DNA of 58,756 bases from Candidatus Daviesbacteria bacterium RIFCSPLOWO2_01_FULL_39_23 (GCA_001776935.1 MFDN01000011.1:1-58756); one strand, 5' to 3'; positions 32,020 through 40,086 are shown, numbered from the stretch's first letter. Notes: generated by a model from the letters alone, not told the origin. Program-made: numbers and translations.

Positions 32020-32335
32020 ACTATCCTAAAGGGCATTTTGTAGATGGCCTGAGGGATTTATCACGCAGAGCATTCGCAATGTGTGACTGCCCTGCTTAGT
32101 ACGTTTAAAGCCAAAATATTTTTCTTCACTGATTCGTAACTTTTTGGGAGTTTGATGTATCCGATGGATCGCATTAAGCGACATCAGATCAGAACACCCA
32201 CCTTAGCATTGCTGAGGAGGAAATTTGGCTCAACGACCAAGTAGGGAGGAATTATCTTTTTGAGTGTTTTGGGTATGTTTTGACCGGTCTTTTGTCTGTT
32301 ATTTACTCCGTGGACAACAAAGTCCACTTAATTTC
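32020..32335 (+). ncRNA. candidate structured RNA, family not identified
   Basis: About 310 bases with no reading frame, behind a strong promoter and ahead of tRNA-Thr. Visible stems include AGGGCA/TGCCCT (about 32031/32091) enclosing TCAC-CATT-cgc-AATG-GTGA, and a compact three-way junction at 32153-32186 (TGATGT/ACATCA closing ATCCGATGGAT and CGCATTAAGCG). Further on are CCTTAGC/GCTGAGG at 32201-32217 and the hairpin GTGGAC/GTCCAC at 32310-32327 followed by TTAATTT. The size would suit RNase P RNA, tmRNA or 6S RNA, but I could not match the conserved cores of the first two. The CACCTTAG..CTGAGG hairpin only loosely recalls 6S RNA. Confidence 0.55.
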
Positions 32336-32392
32336 CAGTTGTTAAATTTTCATTTTGTACTTTGAGCTTAAAATTGATAGAATAGAGCTTGT

Positions 32393-32464
32393 GCCGACGT
32401 AGCTCAGAAGTAGAGCAGGCGCTTTGTAAGCGTCAGGCCGGGATTGCAAAATTCCCCGTCGGCT
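32393..32464 (+). tRNA. tRNA-Thr (anticodon TGT), atypical elbow
   Basis: 72 bases. Acceptor GCCGACG pairs with CGTCGGC, D stem GCTC/GAGC, anticodon stem GGCGC/GCGTC around TTTGTAA. The D loop is AGAAGTA, with AA in place of the usual GG. The T arm is GGGAT-TGCAAAA-TTCCC, with G at position 55 and one mismatch. A promoter (TTGTAC, 17 bases, TAGAAT) lies just upstream. It may be a functional outlier or a decaying gene. Confidence 0.8.
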
Positions 32465-32523
32465 CATTCGATAGTATATTTACCATATTGACTTTTCGGG
32501 CTATTTTCGGGTACTTTAATAAT

Positions 32524-33153
32524 ATGCGTCTTGTTTTTTATGATGATCCTGACTATAAACTCAAACAATCAATTATCACAAAAAGAGCCTGGAGAGATGG
32601 CAAACTTAACTCCTTAATCAAACCGCATGTTAAAAAGAGGTGTAAAAACCCTGCTTGTAATAAAATATTCTCTACCAAACCCTATGATCCTAAAATATAT
32701 TGTAGCCATAGTTGTTCTGCCGCTATAAGCAATCCTAAAAGAAAACATCTTCATTTCTGTTTCACCTGCCAGAAAGAAATAAAAAGATCTTCTTACAAAT
32801 ATTGTTCTAATTATTGTCAATGGAATAATTATTACAAACAATATATAGCACGCTGGAAACATGGTCTAGAAAATGGAGTCATTGGTATAAATACTAAAAC
32901 GATATCTGCCTATTTAAGACATTACTTAAAAGAAAAATACAACGATAAATGTTCAAAATGCGGTTGGGATCAAAAACATCCAAAAACATTAGTTGTCCCT
33001 TTAGAAATTAATCATATTGATGGAAATGCAGAAAATAATAAAGAAGATAATTTGGAATTACTTTGCCCTAATTGTCATGCTCTAACCCCAAATTTTAGAA
33101 ATCTCAATAAAGGCAATGGCAGAAATTGGCGGTTAAGAAAATTGAGGAGTTAA
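32524..33153 (+). CDS. HNH endonuclease with zinc-finger N-terminal part
   Basis: 209 residues from MRLVFYDD; the open frame extends upstream through the tRNA, which cannot be coding. Two Cys-rich modules (RCKNPACNKIF..YCSHSC and HFCFTCQKEI..YCSNYC) precede the HNH domain: CSKCGW, LEINHIDGN, LELLCPNCHAL. It resembles homing or phage-type HNH nucleases. The site next to tRNA-Thr suggests mobility, although no intron is visible. Confidence 0.85.
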   Translation: MRLVFYDDPDYKLKQSIITKRAWRDGKLNSLIKPHVKKRCKNPACNKIFSTKPYDPKIYCSHSCSAAISNPKRKHLHFCFTCQKEIKRSSYKYCSNYCQWNNYYKQYIARWKHGLENGVIGINTKTISAYLRHYLKEKYNDKCSKCGWDQKHPKTLVVPLEINHIDGNAENNKEDNLELLCPNCHALTPNFRNLNKGNGRNWRLRKLRS

Positions 33154-33276
33154 ATTATATTTTTGGGTAATTAAATCTGCTAAAGTGGCGGGTAAACTCT
33201 TAGCATCAACCTCGTCTGGAATTTCCACATTACTTGATAAGATATCAGCAAAAAATGCTGCTTTGGAGGCAACCAT
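33133..33276 (-). CDS. possible 47-residue protein or gene remnant
   Basis: Starts MVASKAAFFADIL and ends LITQKYNLTPQFS. The sense reading continues upstream of the ATG to a TAA (GTLCSRSN), which hints at a decayed longer gene. Its end overlaps the HNH gene by about 20 bases. No family recognised and no ribosome binding site; low confidence. Confidence 0.3.
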   Translation of the reverse strand: MVASKAAFFADILSSNVEIPDEVDAKSLPATLADLITQKYNLTPQFS

Positions 33277-33373
33277 GTTGGAACGAGAACACAAAGTCCC
33301 ATCTTCCCCTGCTTCTTAATCTGTTCTTAATATTAACTTTGGTATTATTGTTGAAAATAAAGGAGATATTTTT

Positions 33374-33877
33374 TTGAACAAATTGGGATTTTTACTTTCA
33401 AAAAAGATATTGGTGCTTTTAAGCGGAGTCGTATTCACAAGCGTTGCCTTTGCCTCAAGCGGAGCCCAGTCTCTCTTTCAAGACAGTGCAATAACTATGC
33501 CGAAAACTAAAATCCCGGAAGTTCAAAAAGTGGAAGAATCTACAGAAGCATCTTCTTCACCTGCGCCGGCTATAGCCAAACAAGCATCAACAAAAAGAAA
33601 TACTCCTGCTGCTCCCAAACCAACAGTAAAACCAGCTGCAGTTGCTGTAACCGTACAACCAGTCGTTGTTCAACCGGCGCCTGCCAAAACACCAACCTCT
33701 TTAGCACCTACTGTCTCTTCTCCTGCCAAAAGCCCAGCTCCTGCCAAAAACTTTATTTCCAGCAGATCAGAAGATGAGGATGAAGATGAAGAAAGAGAAA
33801 ATGATGAAGATTCTGATTCTCATGAGCTTTATCAGGCGTTCCAAAGAGCATATGAGGATGACGAAGACGATGATTAA
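33374..33877 (+). CDS. Pro/Ala-rich secreted or anchored protein with acidic tail, TTG start
   Basis: 167 residues. TTG start with AGGAG eight bases upstream. Signal sequence to about residue 28 (VVFTSVAFASSGA), then a Pro/Ala/Val-rich low-complexity spacer and a C-terminal stretch dominated by Glu and Asp. No family recognised. It sits 15 bases before the response-regulator gene and may belong to the same operon. Confidence 0.7.
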   Translation: MNKLGFLLSKKILVLLSGVVFTSVAFASSGAQSLFQDSAITMPKTKIPEVQKVEESTEASSSPAPAIAKQASTKRNTPAAPKPTVKPAAVAVTVQPVVVQPAPAKTPTSLAPTVSSPAKSPAPAKNFISSRSEDEDEDEERENDEDSDSHELYQAFQRAYEDDEDDD

Positions 33878-33892
33878 TGTTAAAATTGCGCC

Positions 33893-34585
33893 GTGAGAAT
33901 ATTAATCGTTGAAGATGACAGACGGATCGCAAATAATATCTCCGACTACCTCAAACATAAATCCAATTTCTCAAGCCAAATTGCACCCTCATTTGAAGAA
34001 GCTGAATACCTTCTTTCCACCGAAGATTATGATGGTGTCATCTTAGACTGGATGCTCCCTGACGGCGACGGATTAAAACTTCTAAAACTGGTGCGCGAAA
34101 GAGAAATTATAACTCCAATCCTTATGTTAACTGCAAAAAGCCAAATCGAAGATAAGGTTGCAGGACTAGAACATGGAGCAGATGATTATCTAACCAAACC
34201 TTTTGCTTTGGAAGAACTGCTTGCCCGAATCAAAAACATCATCAAAAGAAAGGATTTATCAACCTCGTCTCCCATAATAACAGTTGGGGATTTAAAAATA
34301 GATACCAATTCCAGGGAGGTCTATTTGGCAGGAAAAACAATAATTCTTGCACCCAGAGAATATGAACTTTTAGAGTATTTAGCCCTAAAAAACGGCACAA
34401 CATTCTCCCGGCAGGATCTTTTAGATCATGTCTGGGGAGAAAATATTGATCCGTTTTCAAATACTGTAGATGTACATATAAGATATTTGCGCAAGAAATT
34501 AAAGACTAGCAAAAACCTTATCAAAACCATAAAAGGCAAAGGATATATGCTATGGCGCTCACAACAAGACAAAAATTCTCGCTGA
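33893..34585 (+). CDS. OmpR-family response regulator, GTG start
   Basis: 230 residues. Receiver domain with acidic pocket EDD, phosphorylation site D52 (GVILDWMLPDGDG), conserved Thr in MLTAKS and Lys in YLTKPF. The C-terminal winged helix (LAPREYELLEYLALKNG, VDVHIRYLRKKL) binds DNA. It overlaps the histidine kinase gene by 34 bases, so the two form a pair. Confidence 0.95.
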   Translation: MRILIVEDDRRIANNISDYLKHKSNFSSQIAPSFEEAEYLLSTEDYDGVILDWMLPDGDGLKLLKLVREREIITPILMLTAKSQIEDKVAGLEHGADDYLTKPFALEELLARIKNIIKRKDLSTSSPIITVGDLKIDTNSREVYLAGKTIILAPREYELLEYLALKNGTTFSRQDLLDHVWGENIDPFSNTVDVHIRYLRKKLKTSKNLIKTIKGKGYMLWRSQQDKNSR

Positions 34586-35961
34586 TTTTTAGCGTCTATG
34601 TTTCCCTTTTTATAGCTTTTGTCGGAGCTATTTTTTTCCTGGTCTTACATATTGTTTTAACTTATCAGATCCAAAAAGAGGTTTCAGTTGAATCTGTTAA
34701 TGCTTTAAGAAATCATATAGCCATAGAAAATAATTTAATCAAGATAATTAAGGATCAAACCGGAAGCTCGCTTGCAGACCAGACAACAGAATCAAATATT
34801 TCAATCCTGCTTCTGGACAAAGATTTAAAAGTAGTCAGAGGATACGGGATTTTGAATTTATATCAGGAAACTGACCAAAATTCGGTAAATATCCTGGCAC
34901 AACTGGCCACAAATACCCAAAACTCCCTAAAACCTGCCACTCAGACAATTCCCTGGCGTGAACAGAACTTAGCTGTATATATTGCACCGATTAAAAACAG
35001 CGGCCAGAGTTTTGGAACCATTGTTGCAGCCAAATCCTTATCTCAAATTGAAACATTGGAAAAAATTATCCTGTTCACCCTAATCGGGTTAATCTTATCA
35101 AGCGTTCTTTTCAGCCTCTTATTAAGCCGAAAAGTCGCACACAGAATATTCAAACCGATCAAGGATTTAACAGGTGTAATTGCCACTATTAACTTAGATC
35201 AGCTGGACAAAACCTTAGATACCACCGGGCATAAATCTGATGAGCTGGTGATATTGGGGAAAAAATTTAACGAAATGATGATCAGGTTAAAATCCATGTC
35301 AGAACAGCAAAAAGAATTTATTGCCAATGCCTCACATGAACTTAAAACCCCCCTAACCAGAGCTATTTCCTCTTTTGATCTGGCAATTTCTTCAAACAGA
35401 AACAGCAGCCAAATTCACAAAGAAATAAGGAACGATCTTTTTGAAATCAACAATATGCTGGACAAATTAATGTTCCTTTCCCGCCTTCAACCGGGGATAA
35501 TACTTCCCTCAGACAGATTATCCATTAATCAGATAATCTTAGACTCAGAAGAAGCCTTCCGGAAAGAAGCCGGCAACCGAAAAATAGAACTCATTACCGA
35601 GCTTGACCGCGAGACCACTATCTTTATCCCCAAAGAATACGCAAAAATACTTATAAGGAATCTTCTATCAAACGCCATTAAATACAGCAGGGAAAATACC
35701 GGCGTTATTATCCGGACTAAAAGAGCAAAAAACCAAGTTATTCTGCATATCATTGACCAGGGAGCCGGGATGGACAAATATGATCTCGGGCGGATCGGTA
35801 AACGATTCTACAGGGGTAAAAGCGGGAAAAAAGCATTAGGGCACGGCATAGGATTATCAATTGTGCGCAGAATTGTGGATCTTTACAAAATCAATCTAAA
35901 AATAAGCTCCACAGCCGGAAAAGGCACTGAGATTGTATTGGAATTTCCAGTCTATTCTTAA
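34552..35961 (+). CDS. sensor histidine kinase
   Basis: 469 residues. Two membrane segments (about 12-38 and 173-193) flank an extracytoplasmic sensor domain of about 135 residues. HAMP domain follows, then the DHp motif NASHELKTPLTR with H262, N box NLLSNAIKYS, G1 DQGAGMD and G2 GHGIGLSIVRR. It phosphorylates the response regulator encoded just upstream. The signal is unknown; neighbouring redox genes make an envelope redox cue possible. Confidence 0.95.
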   Translation: MALTTRQKFSLIFSVYVSLFIAFVGAIFFLVLHIVLTYQIQKEVSVESVNALRNHIAIENNLIKIIKDQTGSSLADQTTESNISILLLDKDLKVVRGYGILNLYQETDQNSVNILAQLATNTQNSLKPATQTIPWREQNLAVYIAPIKNSGQSFGTIVAAKSLSQIETLEKIILFTLIGLILSSVLFSLLLSRKVAHRIFKPIKDLTGVIATINLDQLDKTLDTTGHKSDELVILGKKFNEMMIRLKSMSEQQKEFIANASHELKTPLTRAISSFDLAISSNRNSSQIHKEIRNDLFEINNMLDKLMFLSRLQPGIILPSDRLSINQIILDSEEAFRKEAGNRKIELITELDRETTIFIPKEYAKILIRNLLSNAIKYSRENTGVIIRTKRAKNQVILHIIDQGAGMDKYDLGRIGKRFYRGKSGKKALGHGIGLSIVRRIVDLYKINLKISSTAGKGTEIVLEFPVYS

Positions 35962-36539
35962 ATCTTGTATTGGGCCATTTTTTGCAAGTAGCTTGCCGGA
36001 TGCTGGCTAAGAAAAACCGCTGTCATGTCTGTTCCGCATTGGAATACATTCCCTCCCGAGTGAGCGTTCCTATAAACAGTCACGTCATATTGACTGCCGG
36101 AAATTGTGACAATACACCTTGGATCAGGTGCAGGAGGAGCTGGTTCTTGTGTGGGTTCCGGAGCCGGAGGTTGCTCGCTTGGCTGAGGTGCAGACGGAGA
36201 AGTATCACCGGCCGGAGGAGACGATGCTGTGGAAGCAGCAGGCGCAGGAGCTTCCTGGGCAGGAGGAGCTGGTTCGGCAGGCGCCTGCTGTGCAGGAGCT
36301 TTATTTGTGGATTTTGTCTGTGTTTGGAGAACTTGTGCAATTTTATTAGCTGAAGGAGCAGGGGTCGGCACACCCGCAGAAGAAGGAGAAGTTGCCGGCG
36401 AAGACAAAGGCGTAGTATCTGCAATAACAATTTTTTTATTGGCTATAAAACCATTGATTTGGAAACCTGCAAAAATCCCAAGATACACCACAAAAAGAAA
36501 TGTTATAAAAAAAGTTGTAAGCGAAGCTAGATGTTTCAT
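35958..36539 (-). CDS. anchored protein with Pro/Ala linker and cytochrome-b5-like domain
   Basis: 193 residues. N-terminal membrane anchor (about 8-32), a linker of some 90 residues rich in Pro, Ala and Ser, then about 50 residues resembling cytochrome b5: QYDVTVYRNAHSGGNVFQCG, then SQHPASYLQKM. The two histidines would be the haem ligands (HSGG replaces the usual HPGG). It lies six bases after the ferric-reductase-like gene, so electrons may pass from the flavoprotein to this outer haem. That is inference. Confidence 0.7.
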   Translation of the reverse strand: MKHLASLTTFFITFLFVVYLGIFAGFQINGFIANKKIVIADTTPLSSPATSPSSAGVPTPAPSANKIAQVLQTQTKSTNKAPAQQAPAEPAPPAQEAPAPAASTASSPPAGDTSPSAPQPSEQPPAPEPTQEPAPPAPDPRCIVTISGSQYDVTVYRNAHSGGNVFQCGTDMTAVFLSQHPASYLQKMAQYKI

Positions 36540-36545
36540 TTATCT

Positions 36546-37841
36546 TCATTGAAAGCTGAAATCCTCATAAATGATATTTCTGGCCGGAATACGCAGTTTT
36601 TTAAGCTGGCTTGCAATATCTTCCATCATTATTTTGGGTCCGCATAAAAAATACAATTTTTCTTTAAGCTCTCCCAAAGCATTCTGAATAAAACCGGCAT
36701 CAAGCCGGCCGTCTTTTTCCGTATGAATAATATTCAATGACAAATTCTGTTGGACATTAACTGATATCTCTTCAAGCTCTTGGCGAAATACATTATCTGT
36801 TTCATTCCTGACCGAGTAAAATAAGTGAACGTTTTTTACTTCCTTTAACTTGCTGTCTTTGAAATAATTAATCATTCCCAAAAACGGCGTAATCCCAATC
36901 CCGCCTGCAATACACACAGAATCTTTCCGGTCAAAAAAGCGCTCCGAAAACTTCCCGTATGGACCCATTAAGGTAGCCTTTTCCCCTATTTTTATTGTTT
37001 TAACCTGAGTGGTGAAGTCGCCAAAAGCCCTTATTGCAAGCCTGAGCTTATCATCCAAGGGCGAGGAAGCAATGGAAAAGGGGTGAAATTCCTTTTTAAT
37101 GCCCAAACTTTCAAACTTAACATATGCAAACTGTCCGGGCAAAAAAGGCATTTTTTTGCCTTCAGTGGTTAAGGAAAGCACTATCACATCATTTGGGAAC
37201 ACCTGAAAAGATTCCACCTTATATTCAAAACGCGGACCGAAAAAAGGGTATAAAATAACCCTATAGATCCAGGAAACATACGCCACCGCTACATGCAGAA
37301 GCAGGAAAATAGCAAGAGGCATATATCTTGAAATATCAGAAGGGATAACCAACATATGCCAAACTCCAAAAGTAAACGGGATTATAAAAGATCTTTGGAT
37401 ACGCATAAACCATTGATACTCTAAAGACGAGTATAAAATAGAACTTAAAACAAGACACATCGACCAAAGGCCCAATATTCCAAGGTTATAGGAAAGATTT
37501 TGTCCGGGCAAAAGCAAAAGCTTCAGCATAACGCTGTTGCCCAAATAGTTAAAGATTAAAAATATAAAATGGGAAATAATTAAGATAAAGCTTAGACGGC
37601 CTGTGATTTGATGCAGTTTATATACCTTATCCAAGCTGCCAAAGATATTTTCCAAAAACGAAAACCTGCCGGAGAGGAAAAATGCATAGCAAAAAAATAT
37701 CATCCCCAAAAGTGAAGAGATTTGCGAAATGGATAAAACAGGTTTTTGTATTATAATAGCCGGGTTTGTCTTTGCCAAAATAAAAAGACCGCAGGTTGCA
37801 GCCAGCGAAAAGATAATCAAAAAAATACCCTTTTTTCTCAT
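36546..37841 (-). CDS. ferric-reductase-like membrane flavoprotein
   Basis: 431 residues. Six membrane segments with haem-ligand histidines (KLHQITGRLSF, IISHFIFL, FGVWHMLVIP, LLLHVAVAY) form the ferric-reductase-like domain. The cytoplasmic half is FNR-like: FAD motif FHPFSIASSP and NAD(P)H motif GGIGITPFLGMI. It carries electrons from NAD(P)H through FAD and haem across the membrane. AAGGAGG precedes the ATG. Confidence 0.9.
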   Translation of the reverse strand: MRKKGIFLIIFSLAATCGLFILAKTNPAIIIQKPVLSISQISSLLGMIFFCYAFFLSGRFSFLENIFGSLDKVYKLHQITGRLSFILIISHFIFLIFNYLGNSVMLKLLLLPGQNLSYNLGILGLWSMCLVLSSILYSSLEYQWFMRIQRSFIIPFTFGVWHMLVIPSDISRYMPLAIFLLLHVAVAYVSWIYRVILYPFFGPRFEYKVESFQVFPNDVIVLSLTTEGKKMPFLPGQFAYVKFESLGIKKEFHPFSIASSPLDDKLRLAIRAFGDFTTQVKTIKIGEKATLMGPYGKFSERFFDRKDSVCIAGGIGITPFLGMINYFKDSKLKEVKNVHLFYSVRNETDNVFRQELEEISVNVQQNLSLNIIHTEKDGRLDAGFIQNALGELKEKLYFLCGPKIMMEDIASQLKKLRIPARNIIYEDFSFQ

Positions 37842-37932
37842 ATTTGCCTCCTTTTTGGTATATTTAAGTTGTAAGTTTACTTAATTTAAGATTAGGAACA
37901 GATTAAGAAAATATGCTAAAATGTTGTCTTGT

Positions 37933-37950
37933 GCCGAAGTGGCTCAGTGG
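37933..37950 (+). pseudogene. 5' fragment of a tRNA-Thr
   Basis: GCCGAAGTGGCTCAGTGG matches the first 18 bases of tRNA-Thr(GGT) at 38070 in 16 places. No matching acceptor 3' strand follows. A promoter-like TAAAAT at 37917-37922 precedes it, so it marks the original 5' end, displaced by an insertion. Confidence 0.7.
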
Positions 37951-38032
37951 GTCCCGATAAGCAACCTTATCGGGACGGGATAACCACAAACTAATCCGCG
38001 TTCAGCGGATATCTTAAAATCATAGTTATCCC
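37951..38032 (+). repeat. nested hairpin element between tRNA fragment and tRNA-Thr(GGT)
   Basis: First hairpin: 11-base perfect stem GTCCCGATAAG/CTTATCGGGAC with loop CAAC. Second: GGGATAAC (37977-37984) pairs with GTTATCCC (38025-38032) and encloses ATCCGC/GCGGAT (37994-38010). It resembles a small palindromic insertion; no coding capacity. Confidence 0.8.
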
Positions 38033-38069
38033 CGGAAGAGTACATCCAAAAACGTTCGTTGTTGAAAAT

Positions 38070-38141
38070 GCCGACTTGGCTCAGTGGTAGAGCAGCTCCA
38101 TGGTAAGGAGCAGGTCGTGGGTTCGATTCCCACAGTCGGCT
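38070..38141 (+). tRNA. tRNA-Thr (anticodon GGT)
   Basis: 72 bases. Acceptor GCCGACT/AGTCGGC, D arm GGCTCAGTGGTAGAGC, anticodon stem GCTCC/GGAGC with loop ATGGTAA, normal T arm GTGGGTTCGATTCCCAC. CCA is not encoded. It stands before rpmG. Confidence 0.95.
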
Positions 38142-38186
38142 CCGCTCTTGCAGTTTTACCCTCTGCTAATATATAATCCATTGATT

Positions 38187-38354
38187 ATGGCTAAAAAAGG
38201 AAACCGGAGTTTATTTACTTTTCAATGCTCTGTTTGTAAAAACAAAAATTACACTGCAACGAAAAACACGGTAAATATTAAAGAAAAGCTGACTTTGAAC
38301 AAATTTTGTAAACACTGTAGAAAAACCTCCGAACACAAAGAAGCCAAGCTTTAA
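38187..38354 (+). CDS. rpmG: 50S ribosomal protein L33
   Basis: 55 residues. Two CxxC pairs (CSVCKN and CKHCRK) mark the zinc-binding L33 type, and the end has the basic tail of L33. TATAAT at 38172-38177 is nine bases before the ATG. Order tRNA-Thr, rpmG, tRNA-Trp is the start of the conserved secE-nusG-rplK-rplA block, but secE is 10 kb away here. Confidence 0.92.
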   Translation: MAKKGNRSLFTFQCSVCKNKNYTATKNTVNIKEKLTLNKFCKHCRKTSEHKEAKL

Positions 38355-38401
38355 ACCACCTATTTTTCTTAGGTTTTTGATATACTTATTCTTACGCATC
38401 T

Positions 38402-38472
38402 AGGGGCGTCGTTCAGTGGTAGGACCGGAGTCTCCAAAACTCCTGACGAGGGTTCGATTCCTTCCGCCCCTG
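38402..38472 (+). tRNA. tRNA-Trp (anticodon CCA)
   Basis: Acceptor AGGGGCG/CGCCCCT, D arm GTTCAGTGGTAGGAC, anticodon stem GGAGT/ACTCC with loop CTCCAAA, T arm GAGGGTTCGATTCCTTC. Discriminator G. CCA is not encoded. In most bacteria with this order secE follows directly; here accessory genes follow. Confidence 0.94.
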
Positions 38473-38489
38473 CAAAATAATCTCATAGT

Positions 38490-38518
38490 TTGATTTTCTC
38501 TCCCTAAGATAGTAAAAT
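38490..38518 (+). promoter_or_regulatory. promoter of the gene at 38526
   Basis: TTGATT (38490-38495), 17-base spacer, TAAAAT (38513-38518), seven bases before the ATG, suggesting a leaderless message. Confidence 0.65.
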
Positions 38519-38525
38519 ATCGAGC

Positions 38526-39290
38526 ATGGCTGAATCTAAAAAAGATCGTGATCCAAGAAATAAAGATGAATTTAGCAGTTTTAGTGAAGATCCTACCTCT
38601 AAAAAAGTGCGGGATTTTCTTAGAGATGATCCTGTTAGTCATATCGTCTTTAACGCTCTGTGGAGATTAGCGCTTTATTCAAAATTTCTGACTACTCAGG
38701 AAGGGCGTGAGGCTCTTAAAGATCCTCTAAGCAGAAGGTTTCTTTTTGATAGAGAACGAAGAATTGGATTACTCGAGAATTCCATAATAAACCCTGAGCT
38801 TTATCATCCTAATAGAGCCGGCACATCTCTTCAGATCTCTTCTGCAGCTGCGGGCAGATATGCAGGTTTCGATTTTCGTAGACCCAAGGAATTTAGACTG
38901 CAAGATCAAGTTTATAACAGACAAATATATAATGGAAGATTATATGTATTTGCTTTAGATGAAGTCAAAGGCAATCCTCAATGGCTGCATACTCCGACAA
39001 ATTTATTCGATATATTTGATCTTGCACACGCACTCTGTTTTGACTGCCCTCCGCTTGATCAAGCTATCGAACAAGGTTATTTAAGAGAAACAACTTACGG
39101 GGCAGCTTACAGAAAAACAGGACATTACGAAAAATACAGGTTGGCCCTTCTCCATAGCGGCATCAATGATAAACCTGTGTATGTAGTCACACCTAAAGGC
39201 AACGGTTTAGTAGGACTCGCTCCTGACATGGGAGAAAAGGTCAAAAAACCAAAAACTATTCCAGAATGCAAACCAGTCTTTGAAACCTAA
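38526..39290 (+). CDS. hypothetical protein, 254 residues
   Basis: Charged N-terminus (MAESKKDRDPRNKDEF), no membrane segment, an Arg-rich middle part and a C-terminus with KPVYVVTPKGNGLVGLAPDMG. No family recognised. It is the first accessory gene after tRNA-Trp. Confidence 0.65.
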   Translation: MAESKKDRDPRNKDEFSSFSEDPTSKKVRDFLRDDPVSHIVFNALWRLALYSKFLTTQEGREALKDPLSRRFLFDRERRIGLLENSIINPELYHPNRAGTSLQISSAAAGRYAGFDFRRPKEFRLQDQVYNRQIYNGRLYVFALDEVKGNPQWLHTPTNLFDIFDLAHALCFDCPPLDQAIEQGYLRETTYGAAYRKTGHYEKYRLALLHSGINDKPVYVVTPKGNGLVGLAPDMGEKVKKPKTIPECKPVFET

Positions 39291-39300
39291 TAAGTTTGCT

Positions 39301-40017
39301 CTAAAAATTCACCTTAATTCTGGCTGATTGAACAAATATATCCTTACTTGAAGTGCTTTTTACCTGAATTGTGTAGGTCTTTTGCCCGGCCGGAAGCTTA
39401 AAAGAGCCGGAAGTTTGAACACCGAAAGCCGTACCTGTTGTATCCAGCTGAGAAGAAGATACTACGCTCCCGTCTGTAACATTATACAGCCTAATAGAGC
39501 CTGTGCCTGCTGCTTCAGTTAACCTGAAATTAGCCTCAAGCTGCATTCCGGAATAACCTGAATAATTATCTGCATTTATTGGTGCCTGGTACTCTGTGAG
39601 AGTATGCCAATCCTGATCCGCCCAGGGACCCCCGCCTGCACCCAAGGGTATATATAAAGGGTATTTAGAGGCAGTTGAGGTTGTTGGAGAGGCCTTTTCC
39701 AAAGCAGAAACCCGCACTTTTAATTCCGTCAAAGAAGCCTGCGTGTCTGCTGCAGCTGAATCAGGCGAGCTTAGGGGGGCGGCTTTTAATTTATTGATTT
39801 CTGCAACCAGCTTAAGATTTGTATCCTCGAGACTGCTAATCCGGTCTTCCAAAGAAGCCTGCGGCAGGGTTTTTGGAACTTCCATGAGAGTTTGAGAGTC
39901 AGTTTCGCTTTGTGCCTGCGGAGTGGCTAAACTTTTTTGACTTGCAGTAAACCGCCAATATCCCAAAGCTCCCAGAATCAGAACAGGTATTAAAATAAAA
40001 GGCAGAAATCTGATCAC
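39301..40017 (-). CDS. anchored coiled-coil protein with beta C-terminal domain
   Basis: 238 residues. Signal anchor at about 4-23, coiled coil at about 55-80 and 92-110 (LEDRISSLEDTNLKLVAEINKL, LTELKVRVSALEK), then a beta-rich, Ser/Thr-rich domain of about 120 residues with a Gly/Trp patch (GAGGGPWADQDWHTL). Likely a surface protein. Convergent with the gene at 38526. Confidence 0.65.
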   Translation of the reverse strand: MIRFLPFILIPVLILGALGYWRFTASQKSLATPQAQSETDSQTLMEVPKTLPQASLEDRISSLEDTNLKLVAEINKLKAAPLSSPDSAAADTQASLTELKVRVSALEKASPTTSTASKYPLYIPLGAGGGPWADQDWHTLTEYQAPINADNYSGYSGMQLEANFRLTEAAGTGSIRLYNVTDGSVVSSSQLDTTGTAFGVQTSGSFKLPAGQKTYTIQVKSTSSKDIFVQSARIKVNF

Positions 40018-40048
40018 AAATTAATCATATCACATACCCCTCTTAAGT

Positions 40049-40077
40049 TTGACTAATATCTCATAGTATGCTATACT
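40049..40077 (+). promoter_or_regulatory. promoter of the VanW-like gene
   Basis: TTGACT (40049-40054), 17-base spacer, TATACT (40072-40077), nine bases before the ATG at 40087. Confidence 0.7.
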
Positions 40078-40086
40078 ACCCCCTTT

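Noticed and set aside
32020-32335. RNase P RNA, tmRNA or 6S RNA as a firm call
   Set aside because: GAGGAGGAAATTTGGCTC resembles the start of an RNase P core but lies near the 3' end with no partner region. There is no tRNA-like end or tag frame for tmRNA. For 6S only one hairpin looks similar.
32389-32523. Upstream extension of the HNH gene
   Set aside because: It would run through tRNA-Thr(TGT); the ATG at 32524 gives a complete protein.
36119-36552. Open frames antisense to the Pro/Ala-rich protein at 35958-36539
   Set aside because: They arise from the biased composition of the Pro/Ala linker and have no domain sense or start signals.
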